DNA of 64,000 nucleotides from Halomonas alimentaria (GCF_009902005.1 NZ_WUTT01000001.1:2629762-2693761); one strand, 5' to 3'. Shown: positions 18,075 to 32,678, numbered from the stretch's first letter. Notes: a model not told the origin generated them from the letters alone. Numbers and translations: made by a program.

Positions 18075-19202
18075 TCACTCGCGTCGCTCGAGCAGAACAC
18101 CGCACTCGCAGTGGTGGGTCCAGGGAAACTGGTCGAACAGCGCGAAGCGCGTGATCCGGTGGGTCTCGGTCAGGCGCTCCAGGTTGTTCGCCAATGTCTC
18201 CGGGTTGCATGAAATATAGACGATACGAGAGTAGCCGCTCAGCTGGCGGCAGCTGGCCTCGTCGAGACCGGCGCGGGGCGGGTCCACCAGCACGGTAGTG
18301 AAGTCATACTCGTCCAGGGCCCACTCGGCCACGCGGCGCCCACCCTTCTCGCCCTTGAGTGCCGCGGCGAACTCCTCGGCGGACATGCGCCCCACGGTGA
18401 CGTTGTCGATGCGGTTGGCAGCCAGGTTCTCCCGGGCGCTTGCCACCGAGGTGCGCGAGATCTCGGTGGCAAGCACACGGCGGAAATTCTCGGCCAGGCC
18501 CACCGTGAAGTTGCCGTTGCCACAGTAGAGCTCCACCAGATCACCGTCCTGGCTGCCCCGGGTGACCTCTCTCGCCCAAGTCAGCATGGAGCGGCAGATC
18601 TCGGCGTTGGGCTGGGTGAAGCTGTTCTCCACCTGCTGATAGACGAACTCGCGTCCCTCCACCTCGAGACGCTCCCACACATGATCCCGCTCGAGCACCC
18701 GGCGCTGCTTGCGGGCGCGGCCGATGATCATCACCCCGAGCCGATCCTGCAGGCGCCGTGCCTCGGCCTCCCATGCCTCGTCCAGAGGGCGATGATAGAT
18801 CAGGGTGACCAGAGCCTCGCCGGAGAGGGTGGTCAGGAACTCGACCTGGAAGAGCCGACGACGCAGCAGGTCGTTGTCGCGGATGGCGTCGAGCAGGCGC
18901 GGCATGAGGGCGTTGATCTGCCGGCTGGCCACCGGGTAGTCATCCAGGCGAACCACCGTCTTGTGCTTTTTCTTCGAGCCCTCGGCATCCCCCTCGGACT
19001 CCTGTATCTCAAACATGGCGTAGAAGAGGTCATCCCCCTCGTGCCAGATCCGGAACTCGCAACGCTGGCGATAGTGGCTGGGGGGCGAGGGATAGACCTC
19101 CAGGGCAGGCGGGGCGAAGCGAGCGAAGTCGCGGCGGATGCGCTCGGCCTTGGCCTCGAGTTGCTGGTCATAGCGGGCGGGTTCGACGACGGGAATGGCC
19201 AA
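18075..19202 (-). CDS. trmA: tRNA (uracil-54-C5)-methyltransferase TrmA
   Basis: TrmA makes m5U54 (ribothymidine) in the T-loop of tRNAs. The product has SHYRQRCEFRIWH, QVENSFTQPN, ELYCGNGNFTVGL near residue 225, DPPRAGLD near 307, the nucleophile region YISCNPETL near 330, and the terminal ECGVLLERRE catalytic Glu, all typical of TrmA rather than RlmC/RlmD. No ATG lies near the expected N terminus. A TTG at 19202 preceded by GGAGG four bases upstream gives 375 residues (E. coli 366), so a TTG start is proposed. murI follows in the same orientation, 52 bases upstream. Confidence 0.92.
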   Translation of the reverse strand: MAIPVVEPARYDQQLEAKAERIRRDFARFAPPALEVYPSPPSHYRQRCEFRIWHEGDDLFYAMFEIQESEGDAEGSKKKHKTVVRLDDYPVASRQINALMPRLLDAIRDNDLLRRRLFQVEFLTTLSGEALVTLIYHRPLDEAWEAEARRLQDRLGVMIIGRARKQRRVLERDHVWERLEVEGREFVYQQVENSFTQPNAEICRSMLTWAREVTRGSQDGDLVELYCGNGNFTVGLAENFRRVLATEISRTSVASARENLAANRIDNVTVGRMSAEEFAAALKGEKGGRRVAEWALDEYDFTTVLVDPPRAGLDEASCRQLSGYSRIVYISCNPETLANNLERLTETHRITRFALFDQFPWTHHCECGVLLERRE

Positions 19203-19254
19203 GAAGCCTCCAGGGATACCAGTGAACAGGAAAAGGGGAACGGGTCCCGGACAT

Positions 19255-20031
19255 TCAGTCCAGGTGCAGCAGCTGCGGGGCGGCGAAGCCGAAGCGTGCC
19301 AGGGCGCTGGCCAGGGCCGCGTCGGGGGCGGTGGCAAAGCTCGCCCCGGGGCCCGCTGCGGGCGCCACGCCAGCCGCCACCTGGGCCGTGCGCCGGGCGA
19401 TGGCCTCGCTGGAATCGACCCAGGCCACCTCACGAGGGGCGGCAGCGGCCAGGGCGTCACGCAGCAGAGGAAAGTGGGTACAGCCGAGCACCACGGTGTC
19501 GAGCTCGGGATCCTCCCACAGCGGCGCCAGGGCCTCCTCGATCACGGCGGCATCGTGGGCCTCGCCGGCCAGGCGGCGCTCCGCCTCGCGCACCAGGGGG
19601 TCCGCCGCGATCCGACGTACCGTGCAGTCCGTGGCGAAGGTCTCGATCAGGCGCAACGTATAGGGACGCGACACCGTGGCGCTGGTGGCCAGCAGGCCAA
19701 TGTGTCCGCTGCGGCTGAGGGCGGCGGCGGGCTTGATGGCCGGTACCGTGCCAACCACAGGGACCCGCAGCCGCTCGCGCAGGGCGTCCAGGGCCAGGGT
19801 ACTGGCGGTATTGCAGGCCACCACCAGGGCCACACAGCCGCTGGTGCGCACGGCGGCATCGCACACCGCGAGGATACGCCGCACCAACCAGGCATCCTCC
19901 CGCCGCCCGTAGGGCAACATGGCGTTGTCGCAGGCATAGGCCAGGGCTGCCTGGGGCAGCCGCTCGCGCAGGGCGGCCACCACCGAGAGGCCGCCCACAC
20001 CGGAATCGAAAACCAGGATCGGACCCGCCAT
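19255..20031 (-). CDS. murI: Glutamate racemase
   Basis: MurI makes D-glutamate for peptidoglycan. The 258-residue protein has the FDSGVGGLSV N-terminal motif and both catalytic cysteines, in VACNTAST and LGCTHFPLL. The ATG at 20031 sits five bases after GGAGG; a GTG directly before it would leave only two bases of spacing. The C-terminal part after about residue 220 is Ala-rich and less conserved. Gene order is hemerythrin-like gene, murI, trmA on the minus strand. Confidence 0.93.
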   Translation of the reverse strand: MAGPILVFDSGVGGLSVVAALRERLPQAALAYACDNAMLPYGRREDAWLVRRILAVCDAAVRTSGCVALVVACNTASTLALDALRERLRVPVVGTVPAIKPAAALSRSGHIGLLATSATVSRPYTLRLIETFATDCTVRRIAADPLVREAERRLAGEAHDAAVIEEALAPLWEDPELDTVVLGCTHFPLLRDALAAAAPREVAWVDSSEAIARRTAQVAAGVAPAAGPGASFATAPDAALASALARFGFAAPQLLHLD

Positions 20032-20198
20032 CACCCCTCCTCCCGTCGCCTCGAGGACGGGGCGGGAAGGCAGGTGCCTGGCGGGGCAAGGAGGGTCGGA
20101 TGGGACATGACAAGACGCTGGCCGATGAGATAGCCGAGCATTCTACCTCACACTCGGCGGCGAGCCGAGGCTCGCACCCGGCGTCTGGTCGGCGGCGC

Positions 20199-20750
20199 TC
20201 AGGTCACCGGCTCGGGGGCATCGCGCAGCTCGGCATAGAGTTCGGGGTAGGCCTCCTGCAGCCGTTCGAGCTGTGCCTGGGCACCCTCGGGCAGCGCCGC
20301 TGCCAGGGCCTTGAGGTCCTCGTCATTGAAGTTCGCGCGAATCAGCGGAAACAGCAGCTCGCGCTCGTCGCGCAGGTAGGCACGGTGGCTGTCCAGATAG
20401 GCCCTGAGGTCCTCGGCGAAACGATCCATTGGCACGACGGCATCCATCAGGATCATGTCAAGGTCGTTGGAGAGGCGCTTGAGCCGGGACTGCAACGCTC
20501 GATAGTCCTGGGCCAGACGCTGGGTCACCTCGGTGCTGGAGGGGTCCAGCTCGGAGAGTCGCTCCGTGCAGACCTTCTCGAGCGGACGGGTGAAGCCTTC
20601 CTGGTAGTCGAGTATGTAGTCGACGACCTCGCGGACCAGTTGAAAATTGGGACGCTCGCCGGCGGCCAGGGTCTTCTGCTTGAGCTGCAGAACGTGCAAC
20701 ATGCGCGCCATATTGGCATGATCCTGACGCAGCTGGGTCAGCATGGGCAT
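20199..20750 (-). CDS. Hemerythrin-like HHE domain protein
   Basis: The 183-residue soluble protein looks like a four-helix hemerythrin-type bundle. The pattern QLRQDHANMARML near the N terminus, the E-rich DYQEGFTRPLEKVC segment and DSHRAYLRDERELLFPLI supply His and Glu ligands, although the spacing is not a perfect HHE pair. Such proteins bind a di-iron centre and O2 or help in redox stress, but no specific role can be assigned. GGAGG lies 8 bases before the ATG at 20750. It diverges from rarA across about 160 bases. Confidence 0.78.
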   Translation of the reverse strand: MPMLTQLRQDHANMARMLHVLQLKQKTLAAGERPNFQLVREVVDYILDYQEGFTRPLEKVCTERLSELDPSSTEVTQRLAQDYRALQSRLKRLSNDLDMILMDAVVPMDRFAEDLRAYLDSHRAYLRDERELLFPLIRANFNDEDLKALAAALPEGAQAQLERLQEAYPELYAELRDAPEPVT

Positions 20751-20911
20751 GTCGGGCCCTCCTGTATGGTACATGGGAGAAGGCACTCTCCATTGGATGC
20801 GTCATCCGGGACAGGGTTCATCGTGGAGCCCGATAGGCCCCTCGACGCCTCCCCCACTCTAGCAGCCTGGCCGCCGGCCTGCTGCTTTTCGATCAACGCA
20901 AGGAGTCGCCC

Positions 20912-22252
20912 ATGGATCTCTTCGCAAGCGAGCGTGACGACGATGCCCCGCTCGCCTGGCGCATGCGGCCGCGACGGCTCGACGACTATGTGGGACAGCA
21001 GGCGCTGGTCGGCCCCGGCAAGCCGCTGAGGCGCATGGTCGAGAGCGGCGTGGTGCGCTCGATGATCCTGTGGGGACCGCCGGGCACCGGCAAGACTACC
21101 CTGGCCGAGATCCTGGCCGCCGAGTCCGGCGCTTGCCTCGAGCATCTCTCCGCGGTGATGGCCGGGGTCAAGGAGATCCGCGCCGCCGTGGAGCGCGCCA
21201 GGGCCCAGCAGTCCCGAGGGATGGCGACCCTGTTGTTCCTCGACGAGATCCATCGCCTCAACAAGAGCCAGCAGGACGCCCTGCTGCCCCATGTGGAGTC
21301 CGGCCTGCTGACGCTGATCGGCGCCACCACCGAGAACCCCTCCTTCGAGGTCAACTCGGCCCTGCTCTCCCGTGCCCGGGTGCATGTGCTGACATCACTC
21401 TCCGAGGAGGAGCTGGTGGAGGTGCTGCAGCGAGCGCTGGCCGACGAGGCGCGAGGCCTGGGCATGCGCCGTATCCACGCCGAGGAGGGGGTGCTCGGGG
21501 TGCTGGCCCGGGCTGCCGCTGGCGATGCCCGCCGCGCCCTGGGGTTACTGGAGAGCGCCTGCGACTTTACCCAGGCCAATCCGGAGGGTGGCGAGACGCT
21601 GCGCCGGGAAGCCCTGGAGGCGGTGATCGGTCACCAGGCCAGCGCCTTCGACAAGCAGGGCGATCACTTCTACGACCTGCTGTCGGCGATCCACAAGTCG
21701 GTGCGCTCATCGCGCCCGGACGCCGCCCTGCTCTACATGGCCCGCTTTATCCAGGGCGGCGGCGACCCGCTGGACGTGATTCGCCGCCTGACCGCCATCG
21801 CCTCCGAGGATGTGGGCAATGCCGACCCCCGCGCCCTGCCGCTGGTGATGGCCGCCTGGGACGCCTACCTGCGCCTGGGTGATTACGAGGGCCAGCGCGC
21901 CATCGCCCACGCCGCGATCCATCTGGCGGTAGCCCCCAAGAGCAACGCCATCGACCGGGCCTGGCACCAGGCCAAGGCTTTCGCGGCTGGCCAGCCACAA
22001 CTGGAGGTGCCGACCTATCTGCGCAACGCCCCAACGAAGCTGATGGAGAGCCTGGGCCACGGCCAGGGCTACCGCTATGCGCATAACGAGCCCCACGGCT
22101 ACCCCGCCGGCAGCGGCCACGACTGCTGGCCGGAGGAGCTCCCTCGCCAGCGCTTCTATCGTCCCACCGAGTTCGGCCAGGAGAAGCGCTACGCCCAGAT
22201 CATGGCGTGGCGGGAGCAGCTCGACGCCGAGGCGGACGAAGGCGACGAATAG
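20912..22252 (+). CDS. rarA: Replication-associated recombination ATPase RarA (MgsA)
   Basis: RarA is an AAA+ clamp-loader-like ATPase (WRNIP1/Mgs1 family) acting at stalled replication forks. The 446-residue product has an N-terminal PLAWRMRPRRLDDYVGQ motif, Walker A GPPGTGKT from about residue 55, Walker B LLFLDEIHR near residue 110, and sensor 1 GATTENPSFEVN. The C-terminal tetramerisation domain ends with the family's RFYRPTEFG…EKRYAQIMAW pattern. In many gammaproteobacteria rarA lies beside lolA and ftsK, as here. Confidence 0.96.
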   Translation: MDLFASERDDDAPLAWRMRPRRLDDYVGQQALVGPGKPLRRMVESGVVRSMILWGPPGTGKTTLAEILAAESGACLEHLSAVMAGVKEIRAAVERARAQQSRGMATLLFLDEIHRLNKSQQDALLPHVESGLLTLIGATTENPSFEVNSALLSRARVHVLTSLSEEELVEVLQRALADEARGLGMRRIHAEEGVLGVLARAAAGDARRALGLLESACDFTQANPEGGETLRREALEAVIGHQASAFDKQGDHFYDLLSAIHKSVRSSRPDAALLYMARFIQGGGDPLDVIRRLTAIASEDVGNADPRALPLVMAAWDAYLRLGDYEGQRAIAHAAIHLAVAPKSNAIDRAWHQAKAFAAGQPQLEVPTYLRNAPTKLMESLGHGQGYRYAHNEPHGYPAGSGHDCWPEELPRQRFYRPTEFGQEKRYAQIMAWREQLDAEADEGDE

Positions 22253-22280
22253 CGCCGTAAGCTGGATAGCAGCCTAATGT

Positions 22281-22314
22281 GAATCGCCCCCATGGCAGGC
22301 CATGGGGGCGATTC
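22281..22314. terminator. Bidirectional terminator between rarA and lolA
   Basis: A 14-15-bp stem GAATCGCCCCCATGG with its complement closes a short CAGGC loop and is followed by TTCTTCTT. It lies between convergent rarA and lolA. Confidence 0.88.
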
Positions 22315-22353
22315 TTCTTCCAGCTTAAGGCTTCGAGCTCCGGCCCAGCCGGG

Positions 22354-22983
22354 TCAGTGCGTATCGCGAATCACATCGGTGCCATCCGGGATCACAAAAT
22401 CGAAGCGCGCATCCTCGATGGCCCGGTTCATCTGCACGTCGTGAAAGGCGATGGCCGTGCGCTGGCCAGTGCTGTCGAGCATCTGAAGACCAACCAGGCG
22501 TTCGCCTCGGAAAGTCATCTCCAGCTCCTCGAAGAGGGTGTCGGGGTCCTTCGGCAGCAGGCTGAAGCGCTCGGCGCTGCCCTGCTGGCTGCGTGTGACG
22601 TCGAAGCTCTCGACCAGCTCATCGGCGCTGCCCGAGAGCAGCAGGGCCGGCGTATGGGTCACCCGCTGGTCCAGCGCCTGGACGGTCGCCTGCTCCAGGT
22701 CGGGGTCGTAGAGCACGACATCCTCACCGTCGGAGACCACCAGCTGCTGATAGGGGGCATCCACCTCCCAGCGGAATTTTCCGGGCCGCGACAACCACAT
22801 GCTGCCGCGCGCCTCCTGCAGCCGCTCGCCGCTGGCATCGAGTATCTGCTGCTCGAAGGTGGCCTCGTAGGTCTGCATCGGTTCCAGTATGCGACTGAGC
22901 CGCTCGGCGCCTTCGCTGGCGATCGCCGATAGCGGCATGGCAAGGCCAACGACAAGGGTGGCGAGGGTCTTCTTCACTGTCAT
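22354..22983 (-). CDS. lolA: Outer-membrane lipoprotein carrier protein LolA
   Basis: LolA ferries lipoproteins across the periplasm from LolCDE to LolB. The 209-residue precursor has a signal peptide (MTVKKTLATLVVGLAMPLSA, predicted cut near IAS/EG). The mature part has the LolA fold pattern YEATFEQQILDASGERLQEARGSMWLSRPGKFRWE, with the FRW motif common to the family. The ATG at 22983 was chosen because it starts the signal peptide; the open frame continues upstream without similarity. It is 132 bases from the ftsK stop and may be cotranscribed. Confidence 0.94.
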   Translation of the reverse strand: MTVKKTLATLVVGLAMPLSAIASEGAERLSRILEPMQTYEATFEQQILDASGERLQEARGSMWLSRPGKFRWEVDAPYQQLVVSDGEDVVLYDPDLEQATVQALDQRVTHTPALLLSGSADELVESFDVTRSQQGSAERFSLLPKDPDTLFEELEMTFRGERLVGLQMLDSTGQRTAIAFHDVQMNRAIEDARFDFVIPDGTDVIRDTH

Positions 22984-23115
22984 GACTGTCTCCCTGGGCG
23001 GTTCCGGTAGATCCTGACACTCGGACCCCGCGTGCACCGCCGGGTTGCGTTCCCGACGGCGTGTTCATGGTAGCTGCATGGTTACATGACGCTGTCGCCA
23101 GATGACGACCGCAGG

Positions 23116-26337
<3,222 letters not shown>

Positions 26338-26487
26338 CTGGTCATCCCCCTTGCGCCACGCCTGGCGCCTTGCGAATGCGTGGCGCCAATCATACCCGAG
26401 CGAAGGCGCCGCATCACAGTCGCCACGCCTTGAGCGATGGGGTCGCGGGCGGCACACTGCTCCTTCCACCGCAAGGATGCCGACGCC

Positions 26488-27231
26488 ATGCTGCCCTGGC
26501 TGCCCCCCTCCCCCGTGCAGTTCCCCTCCGTGGACGAGGCGCTGCGCGACCCCGACGGCCTGCTGGCGGCCGGCGGGACACTCGCTCCCGAATGGCTGCT
26601 GGCCGCCTATCGTCGCGGCATCTTCCCCTGGTACAGCGACGACCAGCCGATCCTGTGGTGGAGCCCCGACCCGCGCATGGTGCTGTTCCCGAACGAGATT
26701 CGCGTACGTCGCAGCCTGGCCAAGCGTCTGCGCAACGGTGGCTTCACGGTGACCGCCAACCGCGCCTTCATCGACGTGACGGCGGCTTGCGCGGCACCCC
26801 GCGAGGGCCAGCCGGGTACCTGGATCAGCGACGAGATGCGCACCGCCTACGCTCGCCTGCACGCCATCGGCGCAGCCCATTCGGTGGAAGTCTGGCGAGA
26901 CGGAAAACTGGTGGGCGGACTCTACGGCGTCGCCCTGGGACCGGTATTCTTCGGCGAGTCGATGTTCTCGCGGGTCGCCGACGCCTCCAAGATCGCCCTG
27001 GTGCGGCTGGCCAGCGCCATGTCAGCGGGCGGCGGACGGCTGATCGACTGCCAGATGCACACCCCTCACCTGGCCAGCCTGGGGGCTCGGGATATCGCCC
27101 GAAAAACGTTCATCGGCTATCTTGAAGAGTGGCTGGGTTGCCCCGGTGAAGGTGACTCATCGTCCCACCGCTGGACACCCGCCTGCTGGTCTTTTGAGCC
27201 CCTCGCCGGGCCTGCCAGCGATTCCGACTGA
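26488..27231 (+). CDS. aat: Leucyl/phenylalanyl-tRNA--protein transferase
   Basis: Aat adds Leu or Phe from tRNA to proteins with N-terminal Lys or Arg, making primary N-degrons. The 247-residue product starts [19 protein letters not shown] and has the conserved [30 protein letters not shown] block. [21 protein letters not shown] and [14 protein letters not shown] follow. GCAAGGA precedes the ATG. bpt follows after 25 bases, so the two transferases are probably one transcript; clpA and clpS nearby complete the pathway. Confidence 0.96.
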   Translation: MLPWLPPSPVQFPSVDEALRDPDGLLAAGGTLAPEWLLAAYRRGIFPWYSDDQPILWWSPDPRMVLFPNEIRVRRSLAKRLRNGGFTVTANRAFIDVTAACAAPREGQPGTWISDEMRTAYARLHAIGAAHSVEVWRDGKLVGGLYGVALGPVFFGESMFSRVADASKIALVRLASAMSAGGGRLIDCQMHTPHLASLGARDIARKTFIGYLEEWLGCPGEGDSSSHRWTPACWSFEPLAGPASDSD

Positions 27232-27256
27232 CTGCCCTGTGCCAGGGAGAGCCGCC

Positions 27257-27994
27257 GTGAGCAGCAACACCCCCCGCCAGCCGACCCGGGACCTGCGTTT
27301 CTTCCTCACCGTGCCCCACGCCTGCAGCTATCTGGAGGGGCGCGAGGCCACCACGCTGTTCCTGGATCCCCAGGAGTCTCCTGGCCAGGGGGTCTATGAC
27401 GCCCTGGCCCTGCTCGGCTTCCGGCGCAGCGGGCGCCATCTCTATCGCCCTCACTGCGAGGGCTGCAGCGCCTGCATCTCGGTACGCATCCCGGTGGCGG
27501 AGTTCACCCCCGACCGCACCCAGCGGCGCCTGGCCAGGCGCAACGCCGACCTGACCCTTCATCTGAGGCCGGCCATCTACGACCCCGAACACTATGCGCT
27601 CTATGCCCGGTACATCCGCACACGTCACGCCGATGGCGACATGTATCCACCGAGCCACGAGCAGTACCGCACCTTCCTGACCCTCGATCAGCCCTATGCT
27701 CGGCTGCTCGAATTCCGCCTCGCGGGTCGCCTGGTGGCGGTTGCCGCCTTCGACCAGCTCGAGCACGGCCTATCGGCGATCTACACCTTCTTCGATCCCG
27801 CCCCGGATCTGGAGCGGCGCTCCCTGGGTACCTACGCGGTGCTGAGCCTCGTCGACCTGGCGCGGCGTCGCGACTTGCCCCACGTCTACCTGGGCTACTG
27901 GATCCGTGAATGCCGCAAGATGGCCTACAAGCAGGCCTTCCAGCCGCTCGAGCGGCTGGAGGGCCGCCACTGGCGGCGACTGATTCCCGCGTGA
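27257..27994 (+). CDS. bpt: Bacterial aspartate/glutamate leucyltransferase (ATE1-like)
   Basis: Bpt transfers Leu to proteins with N-terminal Asp or Glu, feeding them to ClpS/ClpAP. The 245-residue product has the N-terminal RFFLTVPHACSYLEGREA with the Cys-rich PHCEGCSACISVRIPV. The C-terminal half is a GNAT-like ATE domain with YTFFDPAPDLERRSLGTYAVL and YLGYWIRECRKMAYKQAFQP. A GTG at 27257 with GGGAGA 6 bases upstream is the start. It follows aat and precedes infA. Confidence 0.95.
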   Translation: MSSNTPRQPTRDLRFFLTVPHACSYLEGREATTLFLDPQESPGQGVYDALALLGFRRSGRHLYRPHCEGCSACISVRIPVAEFTPDRTQRRLARRNADLTLHLRPAIYDPEHYALYARYIRTRHADGDMYPPSHEQYRTFLTLDQPYARLLEFRLAGRLVAVAAFDQLEHGLSAIYTFFDPAPDLERRSLGTYAVLSLVDLARRRDLPHVYLGYWIRECRKMAYKQAFQPLERLEGRHWRRLIPA

Positions 27995-28011
27995 CGGTAA
28001 CCGCCCTTTCT

Positions 28012-28040
28012 TTGCCTTGCAGGCCGGCATGCGGCACAAT
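28012..28040 (+). promoter_or_regulatory. Candidate promoter upstream of infA
   Basis: TTGCCT at 28012-28017 and CACAAT at 28035-28040 are spaced by 17 bases, in the gap between bpt and infA. The -35 element is a partial match, so this is a prediction only. Confidence 0.35.
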
Positions 28041-28114
28041 ACCGCGCTATTCTTGTACCCAGGGGCCACGCTGGCCAGTGGGTCGTGATTAACCAACAGC
28101 GAGGAATCGCCTAT

Positions 28115-28333
28115 ATGGCACGTGAAGACCATATCGAGATGGAAGGCGTCATCGTCGACACCCTTCCCAACACCACCTTCCGCGTCGAACTCGAGAACGG
28201 ACACGTGGTGACCGCGCATATCTCCGGCAAGATGCGCAAGAACTATATCCGCATCCTCACCGGCGACAAGGTCAAGGTCGAGCTGACTCCCTATGACCTG
28301 ACCAAGGGTCGCATCGTCTACCGCTCCCGCTGA
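28115..28333 (+). CDS. infA: Translation initiation factor IF-1
   Basis: IF-1 binds the ribosomal A site during initiation. The 72-residue S1/OB-fold protein is near-canonical: [29 protein letters not shown], then [38 protein letters not shown] lies about 8 bases before the ATG. It sits between bpt and convergent clpA, the arrangement also found in E. coli (aat-infA-clpA-clpS) with bpt inserted. Confidence 0.98.
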   Translation: MAREDHIEMEGVIVDTLPNTTFRVELENGHVVTAHISGKMRKNYIRILTGDKVKVELTPYDLTKGRIVYRSR

Positions 28334-28372
28334 TCCCGGCGGTCGAGCGACTCGACCTCCCCTGACGCCGAC

Positions 28373-28410
28373 ACGACAACGCCCCGTCTCTCGACAGGGC
28401 GCTGTGTCGT
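28373..28410. terminator. Stem-loop between convergent infA and clpA
   Basis: Arms ACGACA…CGCCC and GGGCG…TGTCGT form an interrupted hairpin. There is no good T-run, so it may be a weak terminator or an RNA-stabilising hairpin. Confidence 0.45.
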
Positions 28411-28439
28411 GGATGAGCGGCGGGCTGACGCCCGCCCGA

Positions 28440-30713
28440 TCACGGTGCGTCGGCCATCTCCGACTCGGTCTCGAGGTGCAGTTCTCCCTCCTCCACGCTG
28501 ACGTGGACCAACCCGCCGTGCTCGGAAAGCTCGCCGAACAGGATCATCTCCGCCAGCGGCTTCTTGAGCTTCTCCTGGATCAGGCGCGCCATGGGCCGAG
28601 CCCCCATGTCCGGATCGTACCCCTTCTCCGCCAGCCAGGCGCGGGCCTCCTCGTCCACGTCGAGCTGGACTCGCTTCTCGTCCAGCTGGGCCTGCAGCTC
28701 CACCAGGAACTTGTCGACCACGCTGCGCACCACCGAGGTCGGCAGGGAGTGGAACTGGATGATGCCGTCCAGGCGGTTGCGGAACTCCGGCGAGAAGGTC
28801 TTGCGGATCACCTCCATGGCGTCGGTGGAGTGATCCTGGGTCTGGAAGCCGATGGAGCGCCGCGTGGCCTGCTCGACCCCGGCATTGGAGGTCATGATCA
28901 GGATCACGTGGCGGAAATCCGCCTCGCGGCCGTTGTTGTCGGTGAGCCGGCCGTGGTCCATCACCTGCAGCAGCAGGTTGAAGACCTCGGGGTGCGCCTT
29001 CTCGATCTCATCGAGCAGCAGCACGCAGTGCGGCTGCTTGGTGATCGCCTCGGTCAACAGCCCACCCTGGTCGTAGCCGACGTAGCCGGGAGGGGCACCG
29101 ATCAGGCGTGACACCGTGTGGCGCTCCATGTACTCCGACATGTCGAAGCGCACCAGCTCGATGCCCATGATGTGCGCGAGCTGGCGGGCCACCTCGGTCT
29201 TGCCCACCCCGGTCGGACCGGCGAATAGGAAGCTGCCCACCGGCTTGTCCGGCGCCTTGAGGCCGGCCCGCGACAGCTTGATCGCCGCCGACAGGCTGTC
29301 GATCGCCTCATCCTGGCCGAACACCAGCATCTTCAGGTCGCGATCGATATTGGCCAGCAGCTTGCGGTCGGAACTGGAGACGCTCTTCGGCGGAATCCGT
29401 GCGATGGAAGCGACCACCGCCTCGACCTGGTCGGTATCGATGGTATCGACACGCATCTCCGGCGGCAGCAGGCGCTGGTGGGCACCCGCCTCGTCGATCA
29501 CGTCGATCGCCTTGTCTGGCAGGTGGCGGTCATTGATATAGCGATCCGCCAGGCGCGCCGCACTCTCCAGGGCACCATCGGTGTACTTGAGCTGGTGGTG
29601 CTCCTCGAAGCGCGAACGCAGACCCTTGAGGATGCGGATGGTGTCATCCACCGACGGCGCGGGGACGTCCACCTTCTGGAAGCGACGGGCCAGGGCGCGA
29701 TCCTTCTCGAAGATGCCACGATACTCCTGGAAGGTCGTGGAGCCGATGCAACGCAGCTCGCCGGAAGAGAGCATCGGCTTGAGCAGGTTGGAGGCGTCCA
29801 TCACCCCGCCGGAGGCGGCCCCGGCACCGATCACGGTATGTATCTCGTCGATGAAGAGGATGGCATTGGGCTGCTTGCGCAACTCGGCAAGCAGCGCCTT
29901 GAGACGCTTCTCGAAGTCACCGCGATACTTGGTGCCGGCCAGCAGCGCACCCATGTCCAGCGAGTAGACCACGGCGTCGCCGATCACCTCCGGCACATCC
30001 TCCTCGACGATACGCTTGGCCAGCCCCTCGGCGATGGCGGTCTTGCCCACGCCGGCCTCACCCACCAGCAGCGGGTTGTTCTTGCGCCGGCGGGCGAGGA
30101 TCTGCACCACCCGCTCCAGCTCGTGCTCACGGCCGATCAGCGGGTCGATCTTGCCCATGCGGGCCTGCTCGTTAAGGTTGGTGGCATAACCGGTCAACGG
30201 GTTGGATGCTGTCTCGCCGCCCTCCTCGACCTCGTCGGAATCCGGCGACGAGGAGGATGGCGCCTGATCATGGCCGGACACCTTGGAGATGCCGTGGGCG
30301 ATATAGTTGACGGCGTCGACACGCGCCACGTTCTGCTGCTTGAGGAAGTAGACCGCCTGGCTCTCCTGCTCGGAGAAGATCGCCACCAGCACGTTGGCAC
30401 CGGTCACCTCGCTCTTGCCGGATGACTGCACGTGGAACACAGCACGCTGCAGCACGCGCTGGAAGCCCAGCGTGGGCTGGGTCTCGCGGTCGGCATGATC
30501 CTCGGGAATCAGCGGCGTGGTGGAGTTGATGAAGTCCTGCAGGTCGGACCGCAGCTTGTCGAGGTTGGCCCCGCAGGCGCGCAGCACATCGGCCGCCGAG
30601 GCGTTGTCGAGCAGCGCCAGCAGCAGGTGCTCCACGGTCATGAACTCATGGCGCTTGGAGCGCGCCACGGTGAAGGCCGTGTTCAGGGTCAGTTCAAGTT
30701 CTTTGCTCAGCAT
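28440..30713 (-). CDS. clpA: ATP-dependent Clp protease ATP-binding subunit ClpA
   Basis: ClpA is the AAA+ unfoldase that feeds ClpP and receives N-degron substrates from ClpS. The 757-residue product has the N domain ([20 protein letters not shown]), D1 Walker A GEAGVGKT near residue 219 and D2 Walker A GPTGVGKT near 499. A ClpP-docking loop RRSIGF follows. The length is almost equal to the E. coli protein (758). The ATG at 30713 fixes the family N terminus. clpS lies 143 bases upstream on the same strand. Confidence 0.97.
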   Translation of the reverse strand: MLSKELELTLNTAFTVARSKRHEFMTVEHLLLALLDNASAADVLRACGANLDKLRSDLQDFINSTTPLIPEDHADRETQPTLGFQRVLQRAVFHVQSSGKSEVTGANVLVAIFSEQESQAVYFLKQQNVARVDAVNYIAHGISKVSGHDQAPSSSSPDSDEVEEGGETASNPLTGYATNLNEQARMGKIDPLIGREHELERVVQILARRRKNNPLLVGEAGVGKTAIAEGLAKRIVEEDVPEVIGDAVVYSLDMGALLAGTKYRGDFEKRLKALLAELRKQPNAILFIDEIHTVIGAGAASGGVMDASNLLKPMLSSGELRCIGSTTFQEYRGIFEKDRALARRFQKVDVPAPSVDDTIRILKGLRSRFEEHHQLKYTDGALESAARLADRYINDRHLPDKAIDVIDEAGAHQRLLPPEMRVDTIDTDQVEAVVASIARIPPKSVSSSDRKLLANIDRDLKMLVFGQDEAIDSLSAAIKLSRAGLKAPDKPVGSFLFAGPTGVGKTEVARQLAHIMGIELVRFDMSEYMERHTVSRLIGAPPGYVGYDQGGLLTEAITKQPHCVLLLDEIEKAHPEVFNLLLQVMDHGRLTDNNGREADFRHVILIMTSNAGVEQATRRSIGFQTQDHSTDAMEVIRKTFSPEFRNRLDGIIQFHSLPTSVVRSVVDKFLVELQAQLDEKRVQLDVDEEARAWLAEKGYDPDMGARPMARLIQEKLKKPLAEMILFGELSEHGGLVHVSVEEGELHLETESEMADAP

Positions 30714-30856
30714 GGCAGTCCCCTTCTTGCCGCCCAGGGCATTGCGTCGGATCTTTCTCGGTCCGGCATCATCAACATCGGGTACAAACGCCACCGTTGC
30801 AAGCTCACTTACCAACGGCAGCCGATGGCACACCCGTCGCGACCATGTCCGGGGAG

Positions 30857-31210
30857 TCAGTCCGCCGCCTCGATATCCGAGAGCAGCGGATGCTGACACT
30901 CTCTAGCATATTGATTGACTTGATGACTTTTGGTTTCAGCGATGTCACGGGTAAAGATGCCACAGGTCGCCTTGCCCTGGGTATGCACCGTCAGCATCAC
31001 CTGCACTGCGGTCTCGCTATCCAGGTGGAAGAAGGTCTGCAGCACCTCCACCACGAACTCCATGGGGGTGAAGTCATCGTTGTGCAACACCACCTTGTAC
31101 ATCGGCGGCGTCGCCAGTTGAGGATCGGCACTCTGTACCGCCAGGTCGCCGTCCTCCTCCCCCGGCGCCGGGGGGCGCGTCATGCCGCACACCACTTCAT
31201 TTCTGAACAT
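30857..31210 (-). CDS. clpS: ClpA adaptor ClpS
   Basis: ClpS recognises bulky N-terminal residues and delivers them to ClpA. The 117-residue product has the core [19 protein letters not shown] with the NDD ligand-binding residues. [19 protein letters not shown] and a terminal ARECQHPLL follow. The start is uncertain: ATG at 31210 gives MFRNEVVCG, and another in-frame ATG at 31183 ([11 protein letters not shown]) would give 108 residues. The disordered N-terminal extension is typical of the family. Confidence 0.93.
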   Translation of the reverse strand: MFRNEVVCGMTRPPAPGEEDGDLAVQSADPQLATPPMYKVVLHNDDFTPMEFVVEVLQTFFHLDSETAVQVMLTVHTQGKATCGIFTRDIAETKSHQVNQYARECQHPLLSDIEAAD

Positions 31211-31326
31211 AGGGCCCACTTTCCATCTCGACAAGCCGGCAGCCATTCGAGCATCTCGACCGAGGTTGGACGTCGCGCTGCCGACAGGGTTCACCGCCCC
31301 GCTTGATATCGGGGCGATAACGTAAA

Positions 31327-31358
31327 GGCCCCCGCCCGCCGGATGGCGGACGGGGGCC
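31327..31358 (-). terminator. Terminator of icd (twin of the idh terminator)
   Basis: A 14-bp stem with a four-base loop, GGCCCCCGTCCGCC on the minus strand, is followed by a short TTTA. It is 28/32 identical to the hairpin at 32729-32760, and one of the changed positions is a compensatory base-pair swap. Confidence 0.65.
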
Positions 31359-31376
31359 CGGATCCCGCATCGCCAC

Positions 31377-32633
<1,257 letters not shown>

Positions 32634-32672
32634 TGAGAACTCCCCTGTAGTGGTGTGTTCATTGGAGCGCGA

Positions 32673-32678
32673 AGTATA
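32673..32678 (-). promoter_or_regulatory. Candidate -10 element of icd
   Basis: On the minus strand TATACT lies 40 bases before the icd start. No convincing -35 was found at 17 bases, so strength and regulation are unknown. Confidence 0.3.
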
